From the NCBI GenBank assembly GCA_020747015.1, contig JAGTJM010000066.1, forward strand, positions 114,110 through 178,109: a stretch of 64,000 bases of DNA, given 5' to 3'. The position numbers and the translations under genes are program-made. Position 1 is the stretch's first letter, and every line of letters begins with the position of its first letter. Shown in pieces: positions 34,949 to 45,265 of the stretch. Source of the stretch: Pyrenochaeta sp. MPI-SDFR-AT-0127 (taxonomy: Eukaryota > Ascomycota > Dothideomycetes > Pleosporales > Cucurbitariaceae). The notes under the pieces are model-generated. The model was given only the letters and a program-made list of their open reading frames with translations. It did no database searches and was not told where the DNA came from.

Positions 34949-35155
34949 GATGCAGCCTCGGCCAGCCCTACAGTAGCGCACCGAGTCCGCAGCAAACACA
35001 GCAAACATGCGGGAGAGCTGGGCAAGTCACGTCGTCACGAAATCTTGCGTGCACATGGCACAATCGCGTCCTTGTCACCTGCCTGCCATTGGAGCGCCGC
35101 AGAGCTTCACCTGAGATTCTTGAAGCTACCAGCAGTCGAACATGTGACGTCTGCC
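34949..35155. promoter_or_regulatory. shared promoter of AIM24 and ATM1
   Basis: A gap of about 0.2 kb separates two divergent genes for mitochondrial inner-membrane proteins. No TATA box was recognised. Confidence 0.5.
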
Positions 35156-37442
35156 ATGTTGCTTCCACTGCTTGCCCGCACCGTCCGCCGAACAGCCCTC
35201 CGAGCTCCCAGCCCACTCTTCCACGCAACACGAGTCTTCACCTCTTCTCCGCCTCACAGGAAAGATGTGCACGGGCAGCGGCCGATGCCCGGCTCCAAGA
35301 CCGCCCTCGAAGAGACACAGGCCGCCAAACCTGTGCAAGATGCCGCCAAAGCGAAGCTGGCAAAGACAGACCCGCTGCTTCAGGAGCACGCCTTGACCAA
35401 CAAGGAGCAGCGCAAGGCTGACTGGGCTATCATGAAGGAGATGTCACAATACCTGTGGCCCAAGGACAATCTAGGAACAAGATTCAGGGTTGGACTGAGT
35501 GTGGGCTTACTCGTGGGCGCGAAGCTGCTCAACGTGCAGGTACCTTTTTACTTCAAGAGCATTGTCGATTCTATGAACATAGACTTCGCGGCAGTGGGGG
35601 GAACAGCGTCCACAGTGGCAGGCTCCATGATTGTCGCATGTAAGATGCTACCTACAATACGTATTTTGACCCATGGTGACTGAAACCGCATGACCAGACG
35701 GCCTGACTCGCATCGGTGCAACTGTATCCCAGGAGCTTCGAAATGCTGTCTTTGCGAGCGTGGCGCAGAAAGCAATCAGAAAGGTGGCCTGCAGTGTGTA
35801 CGAGCATTTGCTCAAGCTCGACTTGAGCTTCCATCTTTCAAGACAGACCGGAGGCTTGACCAGAGCTATTGACCGTGGAACAAAGGGCATCAGCTTTTTA
35901 CTGACGTCGATGGTGTTCCATATCGTCCCCACCGCACTGGAAATCTCACTCGTCTGCGGCATTTTGGTGAGCCTGACGGTTTATGAGCATTATGCATTGC
36001 TGACCACCTGAAGACGTACCAGTACGGTTGGCAATTCGCCGCCATAACAGGTACAACCATGACAGCGTACTCAGCATTCACCATCTTGACTACATCGTGG
36101 CGGACCAAATTCCGAAAGCAGGCAAATGCTGCCGACAACAAGGCGGCTACAGTAGCAGTAGACTCTATGATCAACTATGAGGCCGTCAAAGTATGACTCT
36201 CAAACTTACTGTCCTGTCAAAATACTTATACTGTCTCAGTACTTCAATAATGAAAAGTATGAGGTCGGCCGCTATGACAAATCTCTACAAACCTACGAAA
36301 AGGCGTCGATCAAAGTCGCCACCTCCCTCGCCTTCCTCAACTCCGGCCAGAACATCATCTTCTCCTCCGCTTTGACCGCCATGATGTACCTCGCAGCGAA
36401 TGGTGTTGCAACTGGCCAGCTGACTGTGGGCGACCTTGTCATGGTGAACCAGCTTGTCTTTCAACTGTCTGTACCCCTGAATTTCCTGGGCTCGATGTAC
36501 CGCGAGCTTAGACAGAGTCTATTGGATATGGAGACCCTCTTCAATCTGCAGAAAGTCAATGTGAAAGTTAAGGACAAGCCGGATGCGGAACCACTCGTCT
36601 TGACGCAAGGGGAAATTAAATTCGAGAATGTTTCCTTCGGATACCGCTCTGATAGGCCTATCATCAAGAACCTCAATCTTACTATACCTGCTGGCAAAAA
36701 GGTCGCCATAGTCGGTCCCAGCGGCTGTGGAAAGTCTACAATTCTTCGCCTGCTCTTCCGGTACTACGATGCTCAGGAAGGCCGCATACTTGTCGATGGT
36801 CAGGACATCCGCGATGTTTCTCTGGACAGCCTGCGGAGAGCCATCGGCGTTGTACCGCAAGATACACCTCTCTTCAATAACACAATACGACACAACATTC
36901 ATTATGGAAACCTCGATGCGACACAAGAGCAGGTCCATGAAGCAGCCAGACGAGCGCATATCCATGAGAGCATCAGCCAATTCCCAGACGGATACGACAC
37001 AATGGTTGGTGAGAGAGGCATGATGATCTCGGGTGGCGAAAAGCAGCGTTTGGCTGTAGCAAGACTCATATTGAAGGATCCGCCATTGCTGTTCTTTGAT
37101 GAAGCTGTATGTCCTTCATTGTTTTGCAACTACTACTTCTAATCATGCATATAGACATCCGCCCTAGATACCCATACCGAGCAAGCTCTGCTCTCTCACA
37201 TCAACTCGCTTGTCAAAGAAAAGAAACGAACTTCTGTTTTTGTAGCGCACCGGCTCCGCACCATTTACGATTCCGATGTGATCATCGTTTTGAAAGAAGG
37301 AAACGTTGCCGAGAGCGGGACACATCAGCAGCTGATTGATCGTGCAGGGTTATACAGCGAGCTGTGGAGTGCACAGGAGACTATGTTCGCAGATGAGCCA
37401 CCGAAGGAGGAAGGGAAGCAAGAGGAATCGAGCAGACTATGA
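35156..37442 (+). CDS. ATM1: mitochondrial ABC half-transporter Atm1
   Basis: Five exons (35156-35639, 35698-35966, 36014-36190, 36240-37106, 37155-37442) give 694 residues, matching the Atm1 family. The N-terminus (MLLPLLARTVRRTALRAPSP) is a mitochondrial presequence. The six-helix transmembrane domain runs from about residue 110 (FRVGLSVGLLVGAKLLNVQV) to 400, with the family block YFNNEKYEVGRYDKSLQTYE. The nucleotide-binding domain has Walker A GPSGCGKST, the signature ISGGEKQRLAVAR, Walker B LLFFDEATSALD (joined across intron 4) and the H-loop in VAHRLRTI. Atm1 exports a glutathione-linked sulfur compound from the matrix for cytosolic Fe-S cluster assembly. All key residues are intact. Confidence 0.96.
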
Positions 37443-37584
37443 ACTTCAAGAATGATGACGTTGCAAAATATTTAATGTCGCTCTACCACCACTGGTGCTA
37501 GGTACAGACACCTTGAATACTTCACATTACATCCAAGCACAGAGCTTTACTCTACCTCTCTAATCCTGTGCTGCCTAGCCCATC

Positions 37585-38230
37585 CTACTCCTCGGCTAGC
37601 ACAGCACCAATGCCCTGCATGAAGTCCGGCATATCATCCGCCCTTGCATCCTTCTTGCTCCACTGCACTATTCCCTCTCCATCCACCGCAAAGTTGCCGG
37701 CCGTCTGCCACCTATTCCCGCTCTCTGTATCTCTTACTTTGATTCCATCCTCCTTCTCCAGCTTCCCCACACTAGGAATGCTACCCAGCACATGCCAGAA
37801 GCTCGACGTACCCAAACCCCATGCAGCATACGCCTCGCGCTCAGTATCGACGACAATTTCGAGGTTGGCGACCGTGTTCTTAGAGGGCTCTGAGAGAGCA
37901 GCGAGCCAGCGGTCGGTGGAAGCACGGTTGCTATGGGAGACAGCTATGAAGTGGATATTGGGGTAGGTGGCGGCGACAGCGCGAAGGTTGAGGAAGGTTT
38001 TCTCTGCGACTTGGGCACTTATCAATCACCGCGTCCTGAAAGAGATGCTTGGTCATGTACATACAAGGACATCCGCAATGTCTCAGAAACGTGACGATTG
38101 TCGGATTACCATCTTGGGCTGGAATGCAGAGCTTAGGCGAGAAAGGCGCCTTTTGACCGACCAGTGGAGTTTCGGCTGTCTTTACATATGATGGAGACAT
38201 CCATGACCAGAATTCAGAGGAGCGAGTCAT
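37585..38230 (-). CDS. AhpC/TSA-type thioredoxin-fold protein
   Basis: Exons 38230-38065 and 38009-37585 are joined across a 55-nt intron and give 196 residues. The first exon carries VGQKAPFSP and TIVTFLRHCGCPF, the thioredoxin-fold strand and Cys motif of the AhpC-TSA_2/PRXL2-like group. The second continues AEKTFLNLRAVAATYPNIHFIAVSHSN, then VDTEREAYAAWGLG and GNFAVDGEGIVQWSKKD, all typical of this group. Such proteins are thought to reduce peroxides or act as thiol-disulfide proteins; the substrate is unknown. No targeting signal is clear. It is convergent with ATM1, with only 142 bp between the stop codons. Confidence 0.83.
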
Positions 38231-38792
38231 TGTGACCTCGGAAGCATATGAGCGTGAGAGAACGGATTCACAAGTATTATACCGTGTTTAATAGAAGCCA
38301 TTATGATGGCGGCTGCTGCCGCCTTTGTATTCAGCGAAAAAGGCCTAGTAGAGGTAGTGCGTGCACCAAGGGCGTCATATGCGGGGTGAGCATCGGATCC
38401 TGTGCCTCCCCAGTGGTGTGCTACTTTGGCGTACTAGTTTATGCACACTTATATCTCTCGGCGTAGCTGGAATGTTAGTCTACTGTGCTAAGGAACTTGT
38501 CGTGGCTTGTTACAGGAAACAGGATCATAACAAAGGCGACGCGTCGCAAAGAGAGTGGCATGTGAGGCAAAATGTTTGAAGTATGAATCATTTGATTCCG
38601 TCGATATCGTCAGTGCCCGTCACTGATTAGTGGATATACTACATGCTCAGCACCGCTCGTGTGCACCCATAAAAACCCGAGTTGAAGACCGTGAACCATG
38701 ATACCCAGAAACGCCTAAGGAAGCCCACCCCAAGAAGCCATCACCAACTCGAAGATGTTGTCATGTCGAGAAGGTGTGAAGAAGTGCAGCGC
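38231..38792. other. intergenic region between AhpC-like and histone H3 genes
   Basis: Contains the promoter of the AhpC-like gene and the 3' flank of H3. No gene is supported. Confidence 0.5.
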
Positions 38793-39373
38793 TTAACCGC
38801 GCTCACCACGAAGGCGACGAGCAAGCTGAATGTCCTTGGACTCTGCGAAGTGTTAGCGGGGAACAAATATGGCAAAGTGTGAGTGACGTACGAATGGTGA
38901 CACGCTTGGCGTGGATGGCGCACAAGTTGGTGTCCTCGAAGAGCGAGACGAGGTAGGCCTCAACGGACTCCTGGAGAGCGCCGATGGCAGAAGACTGGAA
39001 GCGGAGATCCGACTTGAAGTCCTGGGCAATCTCACGAACAAGACGCTGGAAGGGCAACTTGCGAATGAGAAGCTCGGTGGACTTCTGGTAGCGACGGATC
39101 TCACGGAGGGCGACGGTACCAGGCTTATAACGATGGGGCTTCTTGACACCACCGGTAGATGGGGCAGATTTGCGAGCAGCCTTGGAGGCGAGCTGCTTAC
39201 GAGGGGCCTTGCCACCCGTGGACTTGCCTGGAGGTAGAGTGTTAGTGATGTTGTGGCGTGGCGTGACAGTAGCGGCAGCAAGGTGCGACGACCAAAGGGG
39301 TGCGACGGCGGTGCAGGCGGTGCCCAAGGATGGTAGAATGGTACTTACGGGCAGTCTGCTTGGTACGGGCCAT
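38793..39373 (-). CDS. histone H3
   Basis: Exons 39373-39349, 39227-38892 and 38842-38793 give exactly 136 residues. Sequence landmarks are [20 protein letters not shown], then KKPHRYKPGTVALREIRRYQ and QRLVREIAQDFKSDLRFQSS, ending QLARRLRGERG. It forms the (H3-H4)2 tetramer of the nucleosome. Residues Lys4, Lys9, Lys27 and Lys36, targets of methylation (and of the JHD1-type demethylase in this window), are present. The introns fall after codon 8 and near the C-terminus. It is divergently paired with H4. Confidence 0.97.
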
Positions 39374-39880
39374 TGCAGGAGATGTTGTTGATGGTAGAAA
39401 TGCGAGTGGCTTGTTGTGAGATGGTTGGTGTGGTGGAGTGGAGCTGTGTGGTGGATGAGAGATGGAGGAGGGTGGGCGGGGGCTGCTTATAAGGTAATGG
39501 GGGGCGGCGGGAGCCTGGAAAATCAATCGAAAGAGCGCGTCGAAATCAGCAGGAACATCAAAGTGATTTTTGCTAGCAACAACGCGCACCAACTTCAAAC
39601 TCGCAAGTGAGGGAGATGGCTGCCATTGGCTCGCTTGGCCCGCCGCCGAAACAGGAAGTGGCACGGTTGTTGATCTGGAAAGCGCGCCCGTGCGTCGGTT
39701 TGATCTGGCTGGCTTCGTGTGTGATCCAGCGACGGGCGTTCACGCGCCGCCTCGCCTCATAAACACCCACCGCCCCAGCTCCCAATACTCTATCAACAGC
39801 CAGCAACTCCCCGCCTCAGCCTCAATCACACTCAACACTATTCCAACCACACTACCAAACACCCCCCCACATCTATCAAC
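39374..39880. promoter_or_regulatory. bidirectional histone H3/H4 promoter
   Basis: 507 bp between the divergent start codons. A CCAAT box lies near 39625 (CCATTGGC on this strand), and a TATAA-like element (CTTATAAGG, 39485-39493) could serve H3. Divergent histone pairs usually share S-phase control; that is family knowledge. Confidence 0.6.
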
Positions 39881-40339
39881 ATGACTGGACGTGAGTACCC
39901 CCTTCTCCTCGCCCCCGCCAGCATCGGCGCGTCTTCCAAAGCGTGTCTTGCATCGACATCTTCAACAGCATACTGACGCGTCTCAGGCGGCAAAGGTGGC
40001 AAGGGTCTCGGCAAAGGTGGAGCCAAGCGCCATCGCAAGATTCTTCGTGACAACATCCAGGGTATCACCAAGCCTGCGATCCGTCGTCTTGCTCGTCGTG
40101 GCGGTGTCAAGCGTATCTCAGCCAGTATGTGCTCCTGTCTATGTCCTCCTCTTTCCCCAATTAACAATTTCCTAGTGATTTACGAGGAGACCCGTGGTGT
40201 TCTCAAGACCTTCCTTGAGGGTGTCATCCGTGACGCAGTCACCTACACTGAGCACGCCAAGCGCAAGACCGTCACTTCTCTCGATGTGGTCTATGCTCTC
40301 AAGCGACAAGGCCGCACCCTTTACGGTTTCGGTGGTTAA
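39881..40339 (+). CDS. histone H4
   Basis: Exons 39881-39890, 39987-40124 and 40176-40339 give exactly 103 residues. The protein reads [20 protein letters not shown], then KILRDNIQGITKPAIRRLAR, and ends VYALKRQGRTLYGFGG. Note Thr instead of Ser at position 2, common in fungi. The first exon contains only ten coding bases, so the true start is easily missed. It pairs with H3 in the nucleosome core. Confidence 0.97.
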
Positions 40340-41176
40340 GCGCTTTTCTTCACGGTTTTCATGTTACGACTTCTGCCGGCTTCCTCGGTTCACGGTCGGC
40401 TTCGGTGCTTGGTGGGATGGTCATGGCCTTGTATAGTAGGCTCGGAGTTCACGGTCATATCAGTCGGATCTGATTTTCATGGAATGATACCATAATTATT
40501 CATCGTCTTGTGTGTTTGTGTTGCCACTAAATGTGTTTTGTGGCTGAATTTCGTGACCATGGCCTTGTTACTGACCCGTTGCCCACATATGTCGTGTTCA
40601 GTCCCTGGTTTGGCCTGGTGTATTCTTAACGGATTTGGTTTTGCCACTACGCTTGATCGCTCGCTGTAGAGAGCTGTATGCCTGCTCTCAGCTGTCGCGT
40701 CTTCACTGGGAATCTGCTCTTGTTTGGTTGCACACATACAAACATCATGGTTCCCGGTGCACGTGCGATATTCTCAACAATGATTAATGTAACAAGGTAT
40801 GACAGTGGTTTTTAAGCCTATCGCGTCAACGTGTGTAAGACGGAACCCCGGTTTCATGTGACTTGGATTCTTTGTTGCGATCGAGCTCTCTGTGTGTCTT
40901 CCGCTTCCGGCATGTGCCTGATGATCCAGCTGCAACCGCGGGTGCCTCTGAAACATTGTGTAGAAGAGACTTTGTTTTCAAGCCGACTGCTCTGTTGCCT
41001 TCTGTCTATCTTTTCGTGTTGCCGCTTTCCGTTTGGCCGCTGCGTATATCCAGCTCCATCGTCTGACTGACGTATACCCCTCCATGGCGGGATCACCTAA
41101 GCGGCCAGTACAAAATGATCTTACATCGCCAGCACCGCTCCCTAGGACCCTTCCTAGACGGATTTCCCCTGTGACT
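40340..41176. other. intergenic region between H4 and the HAD gene
   Basis: H4 3' flank with three scattered copies of TTCACGGT (near 40350, 40390 and 40448), then the promoter of the next gene. No gene seen. Confidence 0.5.
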
Positions 41177-42252
41177 ATGGCTTTGTCTCCACCACCACGA
41201 GCGCTGCTTTTCGATGTCTTCGGTACCTGTGTCAACTGGCGCAAGTCTGTCGTTGAAGCTCTGCACTCCCAGTCGCACGCGTCCCTCAACTCGGCCACTG
41301 CATCTTTGGCGTCTAGTGTCAGGCTGAGGGCCTCAGGCATGACTGTTGAACATTGGGGCTTGTTTGCTCAGCAGTGGAGAGATGGCTACAAGATGTTCAC
41401 CAGGGCTCTAGCAGAAGATCCATCCATACCCTGGGTCTCGGTTGACGAGCATCACCTGACCTCGCTCAAAGAGCTCATGGTTGAATGGAAGATCGAGGGA
41501 TTGTGGACTGATGAGGAATTACGGGGTTTGAGTTTGATATGGCATCATTTGGAGCCGTGGGAGGATTCGGCTCTCGGAGTCGCCCTATTGAATCGATTAT
41601 TCTGTACGTTATACTCGTTTGACATGTATTAAAGCTTCTCTGACGTAGCAGATACTTGCACTCTCTCTAATGGAAACATCAGTCTTCTCTCTGACCTCCG
41701 TACTTTCAGCGACATTCCGTTCACCCACCTCTTCTCTGCTGAGATGTTTGGTACTTATAAACCAGCTCCAAACGTGTATCTCGGAGCGGCCAGGAAACTA
41801 GACCTTCCGCCAGATCAGTGTGCAATGGTAAGTACGGTCCTTGTAATTCTCATATCATTTCATCGGGTCTAAATGACCTTCCTTGAGCATCCTAGGACCT
41901 ATTGGGAGCTATACTCGTTTCGCGCATTGCTCCTAGAACATCTAAGGTGGCATTATCTCTTTGATATATCCATTCATCACTAACTAAATCACTATATCAG
42001 GTGGCTGCCCATCTTAATGATTTGAAGGCTGCTAAGCAACTCGGTTTTCAGACAATATATGTTGAGCGTGCGGGTGAGGAGGATTGGGGTGTGGGTGACA
42101 TTGAGAGGGCAAAAATAGACGGCTGGGTAGATATTTGGGTGGTTGAGGGCAGCAAAGGCTTCATCACAGCAGCAGAGAGGCTCGGGATTGACGTGACGGG
42201 TGTCGGGTATGAGAGGAGGTTGAGTTCTTCTGCGCCAGTCGGTGTTGCTTGA
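41177..42252 (+). CDS. haloacid dehalogenase type II-like hydrolase
   Basis: Exons 41177-41603, 41652-41827 and 42001-42252 give 284 residues. The HAD motifs are in order: LLFDVFGTCVNW (motif I with the nucleophile Asp; the second Asp of the DxD pair is replaced by Phe, as in L-2-haloacid dehalogenases), TLSNGN (motif II), MFGTYKPAPNVY (Lys of motif III) and AAHLNDLKAAKQLG (motif IV). The family hydrolyses C-halogen bonds of 2-haloacids, but many fungal members have unknown substrates. An in-frame ATG at 41084 would add 31 residues; MALSPPPRALLFD is preferred because family members begin just before motif I. Confidence 0.87.
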
Positions 42253-43117
42253 AGTGGTATTGTGATTCGCAAAATAACGTGCTCAATGAAGCACCTGATT
42301 GCAGGGGATGCCTTTGGTTGATTCTCTATATGTGAATAGAGCTCATTGATGTCCTAGATCCTGTGGTGTGCTGCATTGTCAACTGTTCTTCTGACAACAT
42401 CATCATTGTTTTTGAGTTTTACAAGGGAACATCAAGTCGATTAGAAAATTAATCCCACAACAGCAACAACCCCAATAAGCCCCAAATTGCATACACCATG
42501 CACCATCGATCATATCTGCACACGAGAGGAATTTCAGAGAAATTTACAATCATGGCGCTGAATATGAAAATCGGTATAGTGCAGAGAATATGAGATGAGC
42601 TAGATCTGACCAAAAAGCATGCATTATGACATAGAGTCCGCTTCCATGCCACGATAACGGTAAATCACGCACAAATACCACCATCAAATTCCCGACTATT
42701 CCCAATTTTTTTTTGGCAAACATGCAAGATGTGTGTATGTCTAGTGGGCCGTAACAACAGCTACTTCTGATGGCGCTAGTCATCCCCGCAAAGCGCTAGT
42801 GTGCTTCCCGAACCACTTCCTCGGCAGCGTCATCAATGTCCCTTGGGCCGACATCCCTCTCATCTGCAGTCAAAACCGGCACCCCCCCCATCAATTCACC
42901 ACGTAAAGCTGTCATACTAAGTATCTAATTCTCGCGACTGATAGGCAACTTGACACGTCAATCACAGCCCACAATTATTCTGTCATTCCACCCGAGCAGA
43001 AAGGTCGTACGTTTGTAGCAAGCGTGGAAGGAATCCCAAATATCGTACTGACACAATACATCTACGCTGAAAGGTTGGAAGAAACAGTGTTGCTTCGACT
43101 GCACCAAGTTGTTGAAC
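42253..43117. other. intergenic region before the acyl-CoA synthetase
   Basis: About 0.9 kb with short frames only. It includes an A/T-rich stretch near 42640-42720 with a run of Ts. No gene is supported. Confidence 0.45.
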
Positions 43118-45265
43118 ATGCGACAAGAACATGTCCAGGACCAGGTGTACGCCGCTTCAGTTGCCGACCCAGAGGCTTTTTGGACTCGCCAAGCAGAAAA
43201 TCTGCACTGGCATAAGAAACCAACCAAAGCACTCCAGAGAAATACGAAGCGCCTTCAAAAAAGCAATGTATCACATGATCATTGGAGCTGGTACGCGGAT
43301 GGCGAAATTTCAACAACATATAATTGTGTTGACCGCCATGTTGTCAAGGGGAACGGCCACAAATTAGCCATATGTTGGGATAGTCCAGTGACGGGTCAGA
43401 AGGAGCAGTATTCGTACAAGCAGCTGCTGCAGGAGGTGGAAGTTTTGGCCGGTGTTTTAAGAGAAGAAGGCGTAAAGAGGGGAGACGTTGTGCTAATTTA
43501 CATGCCGATGATCCCTGCCGCTCTATTTGGCATGCTTGCCATTGCTCGACTAGGTGCCATCCATTCTGTAGTGTTTGGCGGGTTCTCTCCAGCAGCGTTG
43601 GCACAAAGGATTGAGGCAAGTCGGCCTGTAGCGATTCTGACGGCATCATGCGGAATTGAGGGTGCCAAGAAGCCTACGGGATACAAAGCGATGATCGAGG
43701 GCGCGATACAAAAGAGTAGCTTCAAGCCATCCAAAACCATAATCTGGCAGCGGGAGCAATTGAGATGGGATCCCGTATTAAAAGAAGACGGTCAGCGTAA
43801 CTGGCAGCGACTAGTGAAGAGCGCAAAGAACAGAGGACTAAAAGCGGATGCTGTGCCAGTCAAGAGCAGCGATGGACTCTATATCATCTACACATCTGGG
43901 ACTACTGGTCTTCCTAAGGGAGTCGTTCGATCCGCAGGTGGCCATGCAGTTGGTCTCAACTTCTCTATGAAATATCTGTTTGGTATTCATGGCCCTGGTG
44001 ATGTCCAATTCACAGCTTCAGATATCGGATGGGTAGTGGGTCACTCTTACATTGTATATGCACCCCTTTTGGCTGGGGCTACCACCGTGCTGTTTGAAGG
44101 CAAGCCTGTCGGAACACCCGATGCGAGTACATTCTGGCGCATTGTCGACGAGTACAAGGTGACAACTATGTTCACCGCTCCGACAGCTCTACGTGCTATC
44201 CGTAGAGAGGATGGAGACAACGAGTTCTTCGAGAGGAGGGGAGAACAAGGCGCGCTGAAGACTCTTCGGGCGCTCTTTCTAGCTGGCGAAAGAAGCGAGC
44301 CAAGCATCGTGCAAATGTATCAAAAGTTGCTATCAAAGCATTGTGCTCCTGGTGCTGTGGTTGTCGACAACTGGTGGTCCTCAGAGTCTGGCTCGCCAAT
44401 CTCGGGCATAGCGCTTAGTGCATCTGCGGGTCATGAATTTTCCTCTTCTGAGCGACCAAAGCCTCTTCCAATAAAGCCCGGCTCTGCGGGAAAGGCAATG
44501 CCTGGCTTTGACGTCCGTATTGTCGACGACGAGGGAAAGGAAGTCGGGAGGGGCGAGATGGGGAATATTGTCATGGGTATCCCCCTCGCACCAACGGCTT
44601 TCACGACGCTTTGGGAAGACGAAGAGCGGTTCTACAAAGGCTATCTCAAGAGATTTGACGGAAAATGGATTGACACAGGCGATGCAGGTATGATTGATGA
44701 AGACGGTTACATTTCGATTATGGCACGGGCAGATGATGTGATCAACGTCGCAGCGCATCGCTTTAGTACTGGTCAGTAAATGTGTTGATCGAGAATTTTG
44801 CAGAGCTGAAATTGTCCAGGCGCCATTGAGCAAGCCATCACAACACACCCAGGCATTGCCGAAGCAGCGGTGGTCGGAATACCTGATGCTTTGAAAGGTC
44901 ATCTGCCCTTCGCATTCATCACGCTTTCAACACCCGACCACCCTGAATCTGCCGTGGCGGATGACAATCTCCTTCAAGAAGTACAGAAGCTTGTGCGCGA
45001 GCAAATTGGCGCCATTGCATCCCTTGGTGGTATTATTCAAGGCAAAGCAATGATCCCAAAGACTAGGAGCGGGAAAACACTACGCAGGGTTTTGCGAGAG
45101 CTCATCGAAAATGCAACCCATGAAGAGTTTGATAAGGACGTAAGTGTGCCGAGTACCATAGAGGATCGGGAGGCAGTCAACGTAGCGCGGGAGAAGATAC
45201 GGGAGTACTTTAGGGTGAGAGGAAAGACTTTGCACCAGGCGACTGAGACACGGGCGAAGCTCTAG
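43118..45265 (+). CDS. acetyl/propionyl-CoA synthetase-like enzyme (ACSS3 type)
   Basis: Exons 43118-44771 and 44820-45265 give 699 residues. AMP-binding landmarks are the P-loop IIYTSGTTGLPKGVVRS, DIGWVVGHSYIVYAPL, VVDNWWSSESGSP, and the adenylation hinge IDTGDAGMIDEDGYISIMARADD. The catalytic Lys is in PKTRSGKTLRRVLREL near the C-terminus. The N-terminal ACAS_N-type block (DPEAFWTRQAENLHWHKKP) and NCVDRHVVKGNGHKLAICWD point to the ACSS3/propionyl-CoA synthetase branch. The enzyme links a short-chain carboxylate to CoA with ATP. The trailing residues (AKL) resemble a peroxisomal PTS1 signal. Chain-length preference cannot be read from the sequence. Confidence 0.9.
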
